From Oscillospiraceae bacterium (GTDB taxonomy: Bacteria; Bacillota; Clostridia; Oscillospirales; Ruminococcaceae): 64,000 nt of DNA. The notes below the pieces were generated by a model, which did not search any database, was not told the DNA's origin, and saw only the letters and a list, made by a program, of their open reading frames with translations. The stretch is from the NCBI GenBank assembly GCA_022793675.1, contig JAAWDH010000025.1, positions 1 through 64,000 on the forward strand, given 5' to 3'. Numbering within the stretch: the first letter of the stretch is position 1; every line of letters begins with the position of its first letter. This document shows positions 49,988 through 58,758 of the stretch, piece after piece. Made by a program: the position numbers and the translations under genes.

Positions 49988-51421
49988 TTATCCGTAAATC
50001 TCTTTTAACGCCTCGGCCACAATAATCCGCTCGTCAAAAGGGAATTTTTCGTGCCCAATAATCTGATAATCCTCATTGCCTTTGCCGGCCAGCACAATCG
50101 TGTCCCCCGGCTTTGCCTGCCGCAGCGCAAAATAGATGGCTTCCCGCCTGTTGACCACCACGTCGTAAGGCACTTCCGTCCCTTCAAGCCCTGGCAGGAT
50201 CTCATCAATAATTGCCTGCGGATCCTCGGTGCGGGGATTGTCGGAAGTCACTATCAGGCGGTCTGCATAACGGGCCGCAGCCGCGGCCATCAGCGGGCGC
50301 TTGCTGCGGTCGCGGTCGCCGCCGCAGCCAAACAGCGCAACCAGCCTGCCGCTCACCGTCTCCTTCAGCGAAGACAGCACGTTCTCCAAACTGTCCGGCG
50401 TATGCGCATAATCGGTAATCACCGTAAAATCCCGATGTGTCGGGATAATCTCGATCCGCCCGCAAATCCCTTTCACTTCAGAAAGCGCTGAGACGATCGT
50501 ATCAATCCCCACCCCCAGCTGCAGGCAGGCCCCTGCCGCCGCCAGCGCATTCTTAACCGAAAAGCGCCCCGGCATCGCAAAATGCACCCGGCTTTCCACC
50601 CCGCCGGCGCAGAGGACAAAGTCAACACTGTCGGCGTGGCAGACAATCTCCTTAGCCATCAGGTCGGCTTCCCGTTCCAGCGAAAAGGTCATCACTGGAA
50701 CCTTTATCATCCCCAAAAGCCGCCTGCCATACTCGTCGTCAAGATTAACCACCGCGCTGCTGCAAATGGAAAAAAGCTTCGCCTTAGCCGCAAAATAATC
50801 CTCCATATCCTTATGGTAGTCCAAATGCTCATGGGCAAGGTTGGTGAAAACCGCCGTCTCATAAAAACTGTCGCCAATCCGCTGCTGGTCGAGCGCATGG
50901 GAGGATACCTCCATCACGCAAAACCCGTAGCCATTCCCGCGCATCGCCGCGTAAAGCCCCTGCAGCGTCATCGGACCAGGCGTAGAATTGCTGCTGGGGA
51001 CGATCTCCCCGCCAGTCTCATGCTGGTTCGTCCCAATCAGCCCTACCTTTTGGCCGCTGCGGGTAAGGATCGCCTTGACCAACGTCGTGACCGTCGTCTT
51101 GCCTTTGGTGCCGGTCACCCCAACGAGCCGCAGCCTCTCTGCCGGGTTGCCATAAAAATTAGCCGCCATTTTCCCGAAAGCCTTATGGCTGTCTGCAACC
51201 AGCGCCTGCTTCGCAAGCCCCAGATCCCGCTCGCAGACCACCGCCGCCGCGCCCTTTTCAAGCGCAGAAGCCGCAAAATCGTGGCCGTCCATCCGCACCC
51301 CCTGGATACAGACGAAAACGCTGCCCGCCTTTACCTCGCGGGAATCGTTCGTAACGTCCGAAACCTCGCAGTCAAAGCCAAGCCGGCAATCTATCCCTTT
51401 CATAATCTCTGCTAATCTCAT
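49988..51421 (-). CDS. murE: UDP-MurNAc-L-Ala-D-Glu:meso-DAP ligase
   Basis: The 477-residue Mur ligase adds the third stem residue. The ATP loop VTGTKGKTTVT lies near 105, and DNPR at 394-397 is the signature for meso-diaminopimelate (Lys-adding enzymes differ there), so the wall is probably DAP type. ATP-dependent, cytoplasmic. The ATG at 51421 was chosen over an upstream TTG because AAGGGAAGG lies seven bases before it. murF follows after 27 bases. Confidence 0.97.
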   Translation of the reverse strand: MRLAEIMKGIDCRLGFDCEVSDVTNDSREVKAGSVFVCIQGVRMDGHDFAASALEKGAAAVVCERDLGLAKQALVADSHKAFGKMAANFYGNPAERLRLVGVTGTKGKTTVTTLVKAILTRSGQKVGLIGTNQHETGGEIVPSSNSTPGPMTLQGLYAAMRGNGYGFCVMEVSSHALDQQRIGDSFYETAVFTNLAHEHLDYHKDMEDYFAAKAKLFSICSSAVVNLDDEYGRRLLGMIKVPVMTFSLEREADLMAKEIVCHADSVDFVLCAGGVESRVHFAMPGRFSVKNALAAAGACLQLGVGIDTIVSALSEVKGICGRIEIIPTHRDFTVITDYAHTPDSLENVLSSLKETVSGRLVALFGCGGDRDRSKRPLMAAAAARYADRLIVTSDNPRTEDPQAIIDEILPGLEGTEVPYDVVVNRREAIYFALRQAKPGDTIVLAGKGNEDYQIIGHEKFPFDERIIVAEALKEIYG

Positions 51422-51465
51422 CGACAATCCTTCCCTTTTCTAAAGTTAGAAGCACAGCGCTCCTA

Positions 51466-53760
51466 CTATTCCCCGTCCTCGCCGGAGATTAGGCACTCAA
51501 CGGTGACGATGGTCCCGCGCTGGACCTCCTCGCCGTCGGCCACATCCTGGGAAGCGACTTTGGAGCGCTTGTTGTTGGCAGCGCCGCCGCTGATGCGGAT
51601 ATTAAGCCCCAGGCTCCCCAGCTTCTGGTTGGCTTGGGCGGGGGTCATTCCCACCACGCTGGGCACGGTGACCATTGCCGGCTCGTCAGACTCGGTATAC
51701 AGCACAATCGTACTCTCCCGCGGGACGCGCGTCCCCTGTTCTGGGAAAACCTTGACAATCTCTTTGCCGCTGCCGATGACATAGCCGTCCAGCCCCTGGA
51801 TGCCCAGCTTGGAGATCGCCGTCACCGGATCCAGGTCGTAAAGCCCCGACGGCACCGTGACCTCCTGCTCCGCCAGCTCTTCCTCGCTGTAAGTAGGCAA
51901 AATCCCCATATAGGGCAGGATATTTTTCATTACCGCCGACGCCAGCGGCCCAACCACGACGTTGGCGTAGCTGGTATCGCCTTCGGTCGGCTCATCCACC
52001 AGCACCAGCGCCGCTACTTTGGGGTCGTCGGCCGGCGCGAAAACGAAATACGAGAAGACCCGCTTGGTGTCCGTCGTATCGGTCAGCTTCTGCGCCGTAC
52101 CGGACTTGCCGCCGATTTCGTATCCCTTGACATAAGCATTCGTACCGCCGTTATGGGAGACCACCTTTTCCAGCGCCTCGCGCATGATCGCCGACGTATC
52201 CTCCGAAATCACCTGGCGGCGCACCTGCGCGCCGTACTCTGTAATCGTGTTCCCATTCTGGTCGACCACGCGGTCGACAATGTGCGGGGTCAGCAGTTTG
52301 CCGCCGTTGATGCTGGCCACAGCCGCCGTCAGCATCTGCATTGGCGTAACCGTGTTGGACTGCCCAAATGAACAGGACGCCAGCGAAATGTTGCTCATCG
52401 ACGCGTCATAATAACTGCCGATATTCTCCGCCGGAAGGTCAATCCCCGTCTTTGCCGTCAGCCCGAAAGCCTCGTAATACTTGAAAAAACGCTCCTGGCC
52501 CAAACTCTGCCCAATCGCAATGAAAGCCGGGTTGCAGGAATTGACCAGCGCCCCGGTAAAATCCAGCGTACCGTGGCCGGAACGGCGGTGGCAGTGGATC
52601 GGCTTGTCAAGCCCTGGGAACTCCACCGCGCCATAGCAGTTATACGTCGAATTAACCGTCGCCGTCCCTTCCTCCAGCGCCGCCGAAGCCGTAACCGTCT
52701 TAAATACCGACCCCGGCTCGTAGGTATCCGTAATCGTCTTGTTGCGCCACTGGTTTTCGCGGGCTGCTGCCAGCGCCTCTTTGTGCGCCTCCTCGTCGGC
52801 GATAGCCTCCACCTCCGCGCGCACCTCCTCGTCGTAAATGGCCAAAGGGTCATTAAGGTCGTAATCCGGCCGGGAAGCAAGCCCTAAGATGCCGCCGGTA
52901 TTGACATCCATCACGATAATCGCCGCGCCCTGGTCGGGGTTATACTGGGCAATCGTCGCATCCAGCGTCTTCTCAATATAATGCTGGATCATCTGGTCAA
53001 TCGTCGTCACAATGCTGCTGCCTTCCGTTGCGCTGTAGGTCTTTTCATAGGTCGTGGGCAATGCGTCGCCGACGGCGTCCTTAGCCGTGATCCGGCGGCC
53101 CGGCGTGCCGGAAAGGATGCTGTTGTAGCGGGCCTCAAGCCCGTATGCCCCCTGGTTCTCCCGGTTGGTAAAACCGATGACATTCGAGCAGAGGTTGTTG
53201 TATGGGTAATACCTTTTCGTACTGACCTCAGTGGAAACCCCGTGGTAGCCTTTTTCGCTAAGCGTCTCAGTAAGCTTGTCAACGACCGGTTTTTCCACCT
53301 TTTCCGCAATGCACCTGTAGTTCTTATCCGTAAAGCCCATATGTTTCAGCACCGATTCCTGTGTTACCCCTAAAAGTTCCGCCAGGTCGGCGGCCATTTG
53401 GTTACGGGCAGCCGAAATATCAAAAGGCGTCCCCGCCTCGGCAGCCTTTTTCTGCTGGTCTTCCAGATTGCGCTGGATGCCGCTGGGGTCGATAACCACA
53501 TTCCAGACAGTAGCGCTCTGGGCCAGGATATTCATATTCGCGTCATAAATCGTCCCCCGGTTCGCCGGGATCTCAATGTCGCTGAGCTGCTGGTTGGCAG
53601 CCTTCGCCCGCAGCACATCCCCCTCCATAATCGACCAGCGGAACAGGTTGTAGAACACCCAGCACAGCACCACGGCCATGATTGGGCAAACTACCAGCAC
53701 CAACCGCATCATCATTGAAAGAGGCTGGCGTCTGCCAACTTTTTTCACAATTTTTTCCAT
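51466..53760 (-). CDS. ftsI: Class B penicillin-binding protein with PASTA domains (FtsI/SpoVD type)
   Basis: The 764-residue septal transpeptidase has a short cytoplasmic tail, one membrane anchor (about 18-42), a dimerisation domain and a transpeptidase domain. Active-site motifs are SVFK (351-354), SCN (408-410) and KSGTA (552-556). Two PASTA domains lie at the C-terminus (about 620-760), as in B. subtilis PBP2b or SpoVD. It cross-links septal wall with FtsW. The start at 53760 follows GGAGGG by 9 bases. It has its own leader with promoter and terminator-like hairpin after ftsL. Confidence 0.97.
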   Translation of the reverse strand: MEKIVKKVGRRQPLSMMMRLVLVVCPIMAVVLCWVFYNLFRWSIMEGDVLRAKAANQQLSDIEIPANRGTIYDANMNILAQSATVWNVVIDPSGIQRNLEDQQKKAAEAGTPFDISAARNQMAADLAELLGVTQESVLKHMGFTDKNYRCIAEKVEKPVVDKLTETLSEKGYHGVSTEVSTKRYYPYNNLCSNVIGFTNRENQGAYGLEARYNSILSGTPGRRITAKDAVGDALPTTYEKTYSATEGSSIVTTIDQMIQHYIEKTLDATIAQYNPDQGAAIIVMDVNTGGILGLASRPDYDLNDPLAIYDEEVRAEVEAIADEEAHKEALAAARENQWRNKTITDTYEPGSVFKTVTASAALEEGTATVNSTYNCYGAVEFPGLDKPIHCHRRSGHGTLDFTGALVNSCNPAFIAIGQSLGQERFFKYYEAFGLTAKTGIDLPAENIGSYYDASMSNISLASCSFGQSNTVTPMQMLTAAVASINGGKLLTPHIVDRVVDQNGNTITEYGAQVRRQVISEDTSAIMREALEKVVSHNGGTNAYVKGYEIGGKSGTAQKLTDTTDTKRVFSYFVFAPADDPKVAALVLVDEPTEGDTSYANVVVGPLASAVMKNILPYMGILPTYSEEELAEQEVTVPSGLYDLDPVTAISKLGIQGLDGYVIGSGKEIVKVFPEQGTRVPRESTIVLYTESDEPAMVTVPSVVGMTPAQANQKLGSLGLNIRISGGAANNKRSKVASQDVADGEEVQRGTIVTVECLISGEDGE

Positions 53761-53812
53761 TTGACGTATCCCTCCACCCTGCAAAGCCTACTTTCTGACA
53801 GTTTTTGGAAAT

Positions 53813-53858
53813 CTATAAAAAATAACAACCGGAGGTCAAGAGCCTTGTCTCAACCTCC
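53813..53858 (-). terminator. Terminator-like hairpin between ftsL and the PBP gene
   Basis: A stem of about ten base pairs (53831-53842 with 53849-53858) is followed on the minus strand by TTGTTATTTTTT. It lies inside the dcw cluster, 50 bases before the PBP start, so it is an attenuator or partial terminator of the upstream transcript. Confidence 0.75.
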
Positions 53859-53954
53859 CCATTCTACGGCTGCTAGCTGCAAAGACTGAAACAGGGCGTC
53901 AGCGCCCCATAGATTCCAAGCTGTCCTGCCTTATCATATTGGGCCAGACAGCCA

Positions 53955-53984
53955 ATTATACCGCCTTTCTTACCAACTAGTCAA
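53955..53984 (-). promoter_or_regulatory. Promoter within the dcw cluster
   Basis: Minus-strand TTGACT (53979-53984) and TATAAT (53955-53960) with an 18-base spacer overlap the end of ftsL. The transcript would run about 90-120 bases to the hairpin at 53813-53858, then into the PBP gene if read-through occurs. Confidence 0.65.
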
Positions 53985-54448
53985 AAGCTTATCCCGATAT
54001 CTTCCAAAAACGAGAGGAGACGGTCAAGGAAATTCTCTTCATTCTCCACCGTCTCTACCCGGTTCTGCTGCACTTGGAGATAGGTAACCTGGCTGGCGTC
54101 GGGGCGGACCATCCCATATTCGCCAACGCTGGTCTCCTCAATGCTTTTTAGGGACATCAGCCCTTCAAGCTCGGTTTCCATCCGCACCTTCTCGCTGTTA
54201 AGCTCCTCCAGCTGGGCCTGCATCTTGCTGATCTCCTGCCCCAGCTCGGTGATCTGTACCCGGCCATAGAGCATCACTGAAATCATCGACACCAGCATCA
54301 CTGCAGCAAAGAGGATTTTTATCGGATGGACAATGTGCTCCCGCTTAGGCAGCCGGGTGATAGCGGGGGCCTTGTGCTCAAAGCGCGCCAGATCGTAGCC
54401 GGCGTGCTGGGCTGTTTCAGGTTTGTGGGCGAGATTACTCTGCGGCAT
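53981..54448 (-). CDS. ftsL: FtsL/DivIC-type septum protein
   Basis: The 155-residue bitopic protein has a cytoplasmic region (1-42), one membrane segment (about 43-63) and a heptad-rich coiled coil (about 64-100, QITELGQEISKMQAQLEEL). That is the layout of FtsL, which pairs with DivIC and FtsQ to activate FtsW-PBP. It lies between rsmH (11-base gap) and the PBP gene, its standard place. AAGGAG precedes the ATG. Confidence 0.92.
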   Translation of the reverse strand: MPQSNLAHKPETAQHAGYDLARFEHKAPAITRLPKREHIVHPIKILFAAVMLVSMISVMLYGRVQITELGQEISKMQAQLEELNSEKVRMETELEGLMSLKSIEETSVGEYGMVRPDASQVTYLQVQQNRVETVENEENFLDRLLSFLEDIGISF

Positions 54449-54459
54449 ACTCTATCTCC

Positions 54460-55383
54460 TTATCGCTTTTCGAGAAGCCGTAGCTTCGCGCTCTGGCTCC
54501 GTCGGTTGGCCGCCAGCTCCTCCTCTGACGGGAGGATGGGTTTTCGGGTGACGAGCAGCGCCCGCGGGGTTTTGCCGCAGACGCAGACCGGAAATTCCGG
54601 CGGGCAGGTGCAGCCCTGGCAAAGGGCCTTAAACTTCTGCTTAACCATCCTGTCTTCCAATGAATGGAAGGTGATAACGGCCAGCCTGCCGCCGGGGTTT
54701 AAAGCTTCAAACGCGCCGTCGATGCCCGCGGAAAGGGCGTCCAGCTCAGAATTGACGGCGATGCGCAGCGCCTGGAAGCTGCGCTTGCAGGGGTTCTTCT
54801 CCCGCCTTGCCGCGGCGGGCAGCGCAGATTTGACCAATTCGGCCAGCTGCAGCGTCGTTGCCACCGGCGCTTTTTCGCGCGCCCGGACGACAGCCCGGGC
54901 AATCTGCCTTGAGAAACGCTCCTCGCCGTATTCCCAAAGTATCCGGGCAAGTTCCGTTTCAGAAGCAGAAGCAACCAAGTCTGCAGCCGAAGGGCCTTCC
55001 TTGGACATCCGCATATCCAACGGCGCGTCCTTCAGATAGGAAAACCCCCGCTCCGCTGTATCCAGCTGGTAGGACGAAACCCCCAAATCAAGCAGCACGC
55101 CGTCCAGCCCGGCAACCCCTTCCCGCGCCAAAACAGCGGGGATGTTCCGGAAATTTTCATGGATAACTTTCGCATTTGGAAAAGCCGCCAAACGCGCCGA
55201 TGCTGTCGTTACCGCGTCAGGGTCCTGATCCAGCGCAAACAGTCTCCCGCTCTCCAGCCTCGCTGCAATCCCGGCTGAATGCCCCGCCCCGCCGGCCGTG
55301 CCGTCCAGGTAAATGCCATCTGGCCTGATCGCCAGCCCGTCCATACATTCCTGGAACAGCACCGAAATATGTGAAAAATCCAT
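54460..55383 (-). CDS. rsmH: 16S rRNA m4C1402 methyltransferase
   Basis: The 307-residue SAM-dependent enzyme methylates N4 of C1402 in 16S rRNA. LDGTAGGAGHSAGIAARL (SAM loop), GVLLDLGVSSYQLD and VITFHSLEDRMVK are hallmark blocks. An internal Cys-containing loop (CQGCTCPPEFPVCVCG) is near the C-terminus, as in many Firmicute copies. It follows mraZ by 16 bases in the conserved order. Confidence 0.98.
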   Translation of the reverse strand: MDFSHISVLFQECMDGLAIRPDGIYLDGTAGGAGHSAGIAARLESGRLFALDQDPDAVTTASARLAAFPNAKVIHENFRNIPAVLAREGVAGLDGVLLDLGVSSYQLDTAERGFSYLKDAPLDMRMSKEGPSAADLVASASETELARILWEYGEERFSRQIARAVVRAREKAPVATTLQLAELVKSALPAAARREKNPCKRSFQALRIAVNSELDALSAGIDGAFEALNPGGRLAVITFHSLEDRMVKQKFKALCQGCTCPPEFPVCVCGKTPRALLVTRKPILPSEEELAANRRSQSAKLRLLEKR

Positions 55384-55399
55384 CAGGGCCTCCTTTGTC

Positions 55400-55822
55400 T
55401 CAGAAGCTGATTTCAGCCATCAGCTTTTCAGCGGCTTCAGCGTCCATCGCACCCTGCACCGCCTCCCATTCCGCCTTGTCCCAAATTTCACAATGGTCGT
55501 CGGCGCCGATAACCACGATTTCCTTCACAATCCCTGCAAATTCCCGCAAATTCTGGGGGATAACGATCCGCCCTTGCTTGTCCGGCTCCGCTTCGGCAGC
55601 ACCGGAAAAAAGGTAGCGCCGCAGCGTTTTGGCCTGGGACACAGGGTACTGCCGCAGCTTTTCCGAAATGGCCTCAAAGGCCGCCCGGGAATAGGCGTTG
55701 ATGCAGCGGTCGCCGTTGCCGCGGCAAATAATGAAGCGTTCCCCCATATCTTCGCGGAGCTTGGCGGGAAAGTTCAAACGCCCTTTTACGTCCACCGAGC
55801 AGCTGTACTCGCCGATCAGCAC
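55400..55822 (-). CDS. mraZ: Transcriptional regulator MraZ
   Basis: The 140-residue DNA-binding protein has two AbrB-like SpoVT domains: GEYSCSVDVKGRLNFPAKLR and, in the second half, SGAAEAEPDKQGRIVIPQNL. MraZ binds repeats before its own gene and controls the dcw operon. The start is GTG at 55822, with GGGGG about 9 bases upstream. Three decamer repeats with GTGG/GAGG cores lie immediately upstream at 55866-55895. Confidence 0.97.
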   Translation of the reverse strand: MLIGEYSCSVDVKGRLNFPAKLREDMGERFIICRGNGDRCINAYSRAAFEAISEKLRQYPVSQAKTLRRYLFSGAAEAEPDKQGRIVIPQNLREFAGIVKEIVVIGADDHCEIWDKAEWEAVQGAMDAEAAEKLMAEISF

Positions 55823-55865
55823 CTCCGCCGCCCCCTTTCAGGCATCCGCCTCCCGATACAGGGAA

Positions 55866-55895
55866 ATTCAACCTCATTCAACCACAATTCACCAC
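55866..55895 (-). promoter_or_regulatory. MraZ boxes
   Basis: Three contiguous 10-base repeats, read on the minus strand as GTGGTGAATT, GTGGTTGAAT and GAGGTTGAAT, fill 55866-55895. MraZ is known to bind short G-rich repeats spaced by one helical turn before mraZ. They lie just downstream of the -10 at 55905-55910. Confidence 0.8.
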
Positions 55896-55904
55896 TACAC
55901 TTTG

Positions 55905-55933
55905 ATTATAACGGCTTCTCAGAGATTTTGCAA
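55905..55933 (-). promoter_or_regulatory. mraZ-proximal promoter
   Basis: Minus-strand TTGCAA (55928-55933) and TATAAT (55905-55910) with a 17-base spacer, next to the MraZ boxes. Confidence 0.7.
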
Positions 55934-56304
55934 CCGTTTTTGCAGCTCTGAGAAGCCCATCCAGAATAATTCGTAAAAAAGGCATAAGCTAAGCTGAGAT
56001 ACCCATATATAAATTGGTAAAAGTAACAACAAGTCGCCCGAAAATAGGACATTTTCGGGAAAAATATCGAAATGACGGGAACCTAGGAATATTATACCTG
56101 ATTCTGCTACTTTTGTCAACTCTTTTTATACCGACAAAAGATCGCCTTTTATGCCGGTAAATCCTACCATTTTCATATACCGTGCCGCTCATAGGAGCGC
56201 CTGTCGGCATGGCCTATTTGACATACTGCTAATAATAACGCGCTAATTCGACTATAGGATTCAAGAACTGCATAAATATACCGTGGAACAGCCTCAAAAA
56301 TCTT
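55934..56304. other. Intergenic stretch upstream of mraZ with a second promoter
   Basis: No gene is supported. It contains a perfect minus-strand promoter (TTGACA 56114-56119, TATAAT 56091-56096, 17-base spacer), giving a leader of about 260 bases to mraZ. Within the leader lies a perfect 9-bp hairpin (56037-56045 with 56051-56059). Tandem promoters therefore appear to drive the dcw cluster. Confidence 0.7.
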
Positions 56305-57753
56305 TCACGAAACGGCGCTGTCCGCCGCCCAGCTGGTAAGGAAACTATCGGCGGCGGTTTGCGGGACATTTTGGACAACGATGCGGCGGCCTTTTTCCGA
56401 ACGCAGCCGCACTACCATATCGCAGCAGCCTGCCATTTTCTGGAACAGCGACCGCCGAAGCTCAATCTGCGTCACCTTATCTGCTGGGGCCACCGTAGTA
56501 TAAAAGGCATAGCCGAACACCGAGCGAAACGTACAGGTACGCCCTTTCAGCTCCACCCCAACATAACGGAAGGCGGCAAGTTTGACAAAAAACCACCATA
56601 CCGCTGGCAGTACCCCCATCAGCCCTAGGAAAAATACCAGTGTGCGCAGCGCCGGCAGCTGCCGCCAGGCTAGGAACACAGCGGCAAAAAGCGCTGCCAG
56701 CAGGGTCAGCGGCGGGATCAAAAATCGCGTCACCGTCCGGGGCAGGCAGCGGCAGGTGCGCCGCCCAGGGCGTATCTCCGGTAAAACCATCTGCAGCCCG
56801 CGACGGAGTTCCTGCTCATTGGCTGCCGGCAGCAGCACCGCCAGCTCGTTTTTCCCTTTGCCGTAACCTGTACAGTTAATCAGGACTGCGCAATAGCCCA
56901 GCAGCCGGGTCAACAGGCTTTGGCGCAGCTGCATGAAATTGATTTTTTTCACCGTCAGCTGATATTGCCGCAGCGTCAGCACCCCCGCCCGCACTGTCAG
57001 CATCCCGCCCCGGCGCTCCGCTTTGAAGCCCAGGTGGTTGACCAGATGGAGGGCAAAACTCAAAAGCCAACCGCCTAGCAGGATTAGTGCAATCGCCGCC
57101 GCAGCCGGCGGCAGCCCAAACGCCAACAGCTGCATCAGCCGGGTCAGCGAATCAAGCAGCCGCTCCTCGGCTTCTTTCCCCAACAGCCGCCCTGTTTGGG
57201 AAATTAGCGTTGAAGCAAACAGCACCCCCGTCAGCGAATTGGAAGTCAGCAAAGATAAAAACGCCGCCGCCCAGGGGTTTGGCGTATAAGCCCGAGTAAG
57301 CCGCTCCCCCGGCAGCTCCCGCCCAGCGGCAGCCATCAGCAGCTTAGCATCCGCCTGCCGCAGCAACAGCGCCACATCCGGATCCTTAGGGCTTCCGGCG
57401 TCGGTCTCCAGCAGAATCCGCGCTATCGGGAAAGGCCGCAGATAAAAGGGACGCTCCAGCACCACCGCCGTCAGCGAATAGTAGGGAATGTAGCGGCTGC
57501 GGCGGAAAAAAATGCCATCGCGGAAAAATATCCCTTCTTCCAGCACCTCATAGGTATTCATACGCCAGCGCAGATAGCCGAACACCAGGATTGCCGCCAG
57601 TACCAGCCCGTCCTGCCAGACGCCGGAAAGCCATCCGCGCCACCCTTCCCGTAGAAGCAGCAGTGAACGCAGCAGCGGCAGTGCCAATAGTAAAATATAG
57701 CTGCCGAAAGCATGGACAACGGCAAGCGGATGCTGGCGTTTGGGCTTAGCCAT
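56305..57753 (-). CDS. YdbT-like membrane protein with bPH2 domains
   Basis: The 482-residue protein has repeated pairs of membrane segments separated by bacterial pleckstrin-homology-like (bPH2, DUF304) domains, as in B. subtilis YdbT. The bPH2 blocks begin near YEVLEEGIFFRDGIFFRRSRYIPY, AERRGGMLTVRAGVLTLR and ELKGRTCTFRSVFGY. The B. subtilis pair YdbS/YdbT is linked to resistance to amylocyclicin-type bacteriocins, but its biochemical role is unknown. The ATG at 57753 follows GGAGGGG and overlaps the YdbS-like gene by eight bases. Confidence 0.85.
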   Translation of the reverse strand: MAKPKRQHPLAVVHAFGSYILLLALPLLRSLLLLREGWRGWLSGVWQDGLVLAAILVFGYLRWRMNTYEVLEEGIFFRDGIFFRRSRYIPYYSLTAVVLERPFYLRPFPIARILLETDAGSPKDPDVALLLRQADAKLLMAAAGRELPGERLTRAYTPNPWAAAFLSLLTSNSLTGVLFASTLISQTGRLLGKEAEERLLDSLTRLMQLLAFGLPPAAAAIALILLGGWLLSFALHLVNHLGFKAERRGGMLTVRAGVLTLRQYQLTVKKINFMQLRQSLLTRLLGYCAVLINCTGYGKGKNELAVLLPAANEQELRRGLQMVLPEIRPGRRTCRCLPRTVTRFLIPPLTLLAALFAAVFLAWRQLPALRTLVFFLGLMGVLPAVWWFFVKLAAFRYVGVELKGRTCTFRSVFGYAFYTTVAPADKVTQIELRRSLFQKMAGCCDMVVRLRSEKGRRIVVQNVPQTAADSFLTSWAADSAVS

Positions 57754-58201
57754 CGGCATCCCCTCCCCTGGACGCGTGCGGAGCAGCCTCCCGCATTAGG
57801 AACACAGCGTCCCGCAGCGGCAGGAATGGGATCACCATCCGCCCGCCCATACCGCTCAACACCACTGTACGCGTCCCCAACAGCGGCGAGAGCGGGTCGC
57901 GTACCACCGTCGCATACATAATCGCCTTCTTCAGCATCCGGCGGCGGGTGAAAAAGATTACGCCGGTCTGGTATTCTACATACGAATTGCCAACGCTCCA
58001 ACAGCAATTAATATACCGCAACGGCAGATAGCCAAAAGCCGTTGCTACAAATACAAGCCCAATGCTCCACAAAAGGCTGTACCAAAGCCAAGTACGCGGG
58101 AGAAAAATCCACACTACCGCAGCAACGGCCAAGGCGGCCGCTGCGCCAGCCAGTACTTCCCATACCGCCAGCGCCCCGCGGGAAATCCCTTTCTTAGCCA
58201 T
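57746..58201 (-). CDS. YdbS-like membrane protein with bPH2 domain
   Basis: The 151-residue protein has two N-terminal membrane segments (about 11-33 and 37-57) and one bPH2 (DUF304) domain (YVEYQTGVIFFTRRRMLKKA onward). It is the partner of the YdbT-like protein and is encoded immediately upstream with an 8-base overlap, so translation is coupled. The start at 58201 has AAAGGAAGG before it. Confidence 0.85.
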   Translation of the reverse strand: MAKKGISRGALAVWEVLAGAAAALAVAAVVWIFLPRTWLWYSLLWSIGLVFVATAFGYLPLRYINCCWSVGNSYVEYQTGVIFFTRRRMLKKAIMYATVVRDPLSPLLGTRTVVLSGMGGRMVIPFLPLRDAVFLMREAAPHASRGGDADG

Positions 58202-58758
58202 AACGCCTTCCTTTCTCATCTGTTTTTTTCATTGTACCACATCCCCATCGCAGATACTACTCTTTTTTGTAAAGAATTCAGAAATTTTGTATCTTATTTT
58301 TTTATGCATATTAACAGTTATAAACGCAAAGCCCAATAGAATATTTGGCGCATTGAAATTTCCTCTTTCAGCTAAAACAGCCCGAAATCGCCCTTTTCTG
58401 AGGGATTTTATTGGATATAGGGCGGCTAGGCAGGGAGAAACGGCTTATTCTTTATTATAATAACGGCAAAATTAAATTATATAGATATTCTTATTTTTAA
58501 TATGAATGTTTCCATGTTCTAGGGCTTAACTGCCATATTTATCAGGAAATACTGATTCTTTGTTTGATACATTTAGGATATAATAGCAAAATGCAGAAAC
58601 CATAGGAAAATAATTACAATTTCATTTTTTGAGGTTGCAATATGGATTGTATCGTGGTAAACTTAGTATGGAAGGAGAGCGTAATCCTAAAAAGCGATTA
58701 ATGGTTTTGCTCTCTGCCGCCGCTCCTGCGGCGGGCCCAATGAGGAGGCTTTTACCAT
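58202..58758. other. AT-rich intergenic stretch
   Basis: No gene is supported in 557 bases between divergent YdbS-like and MazG-like genes. A TATAAT on the plus strand (58579-58584) has no good -35. Close to the MazG gene, GAGAGC near 58675 can pair with GCTCTC near 58710, and a GCCGC/GCGGC hairpin lies at about 58719-58735, so the mazG leader may be structured. Confidence 0.4.

Noticed and set aside
55919-56119. Minus-strand open frame of 66 codons upstream of mraZ
   Set aside because: It overlaps the distal promoter and leader hairpin and has no ribosome site or recognisable homology.
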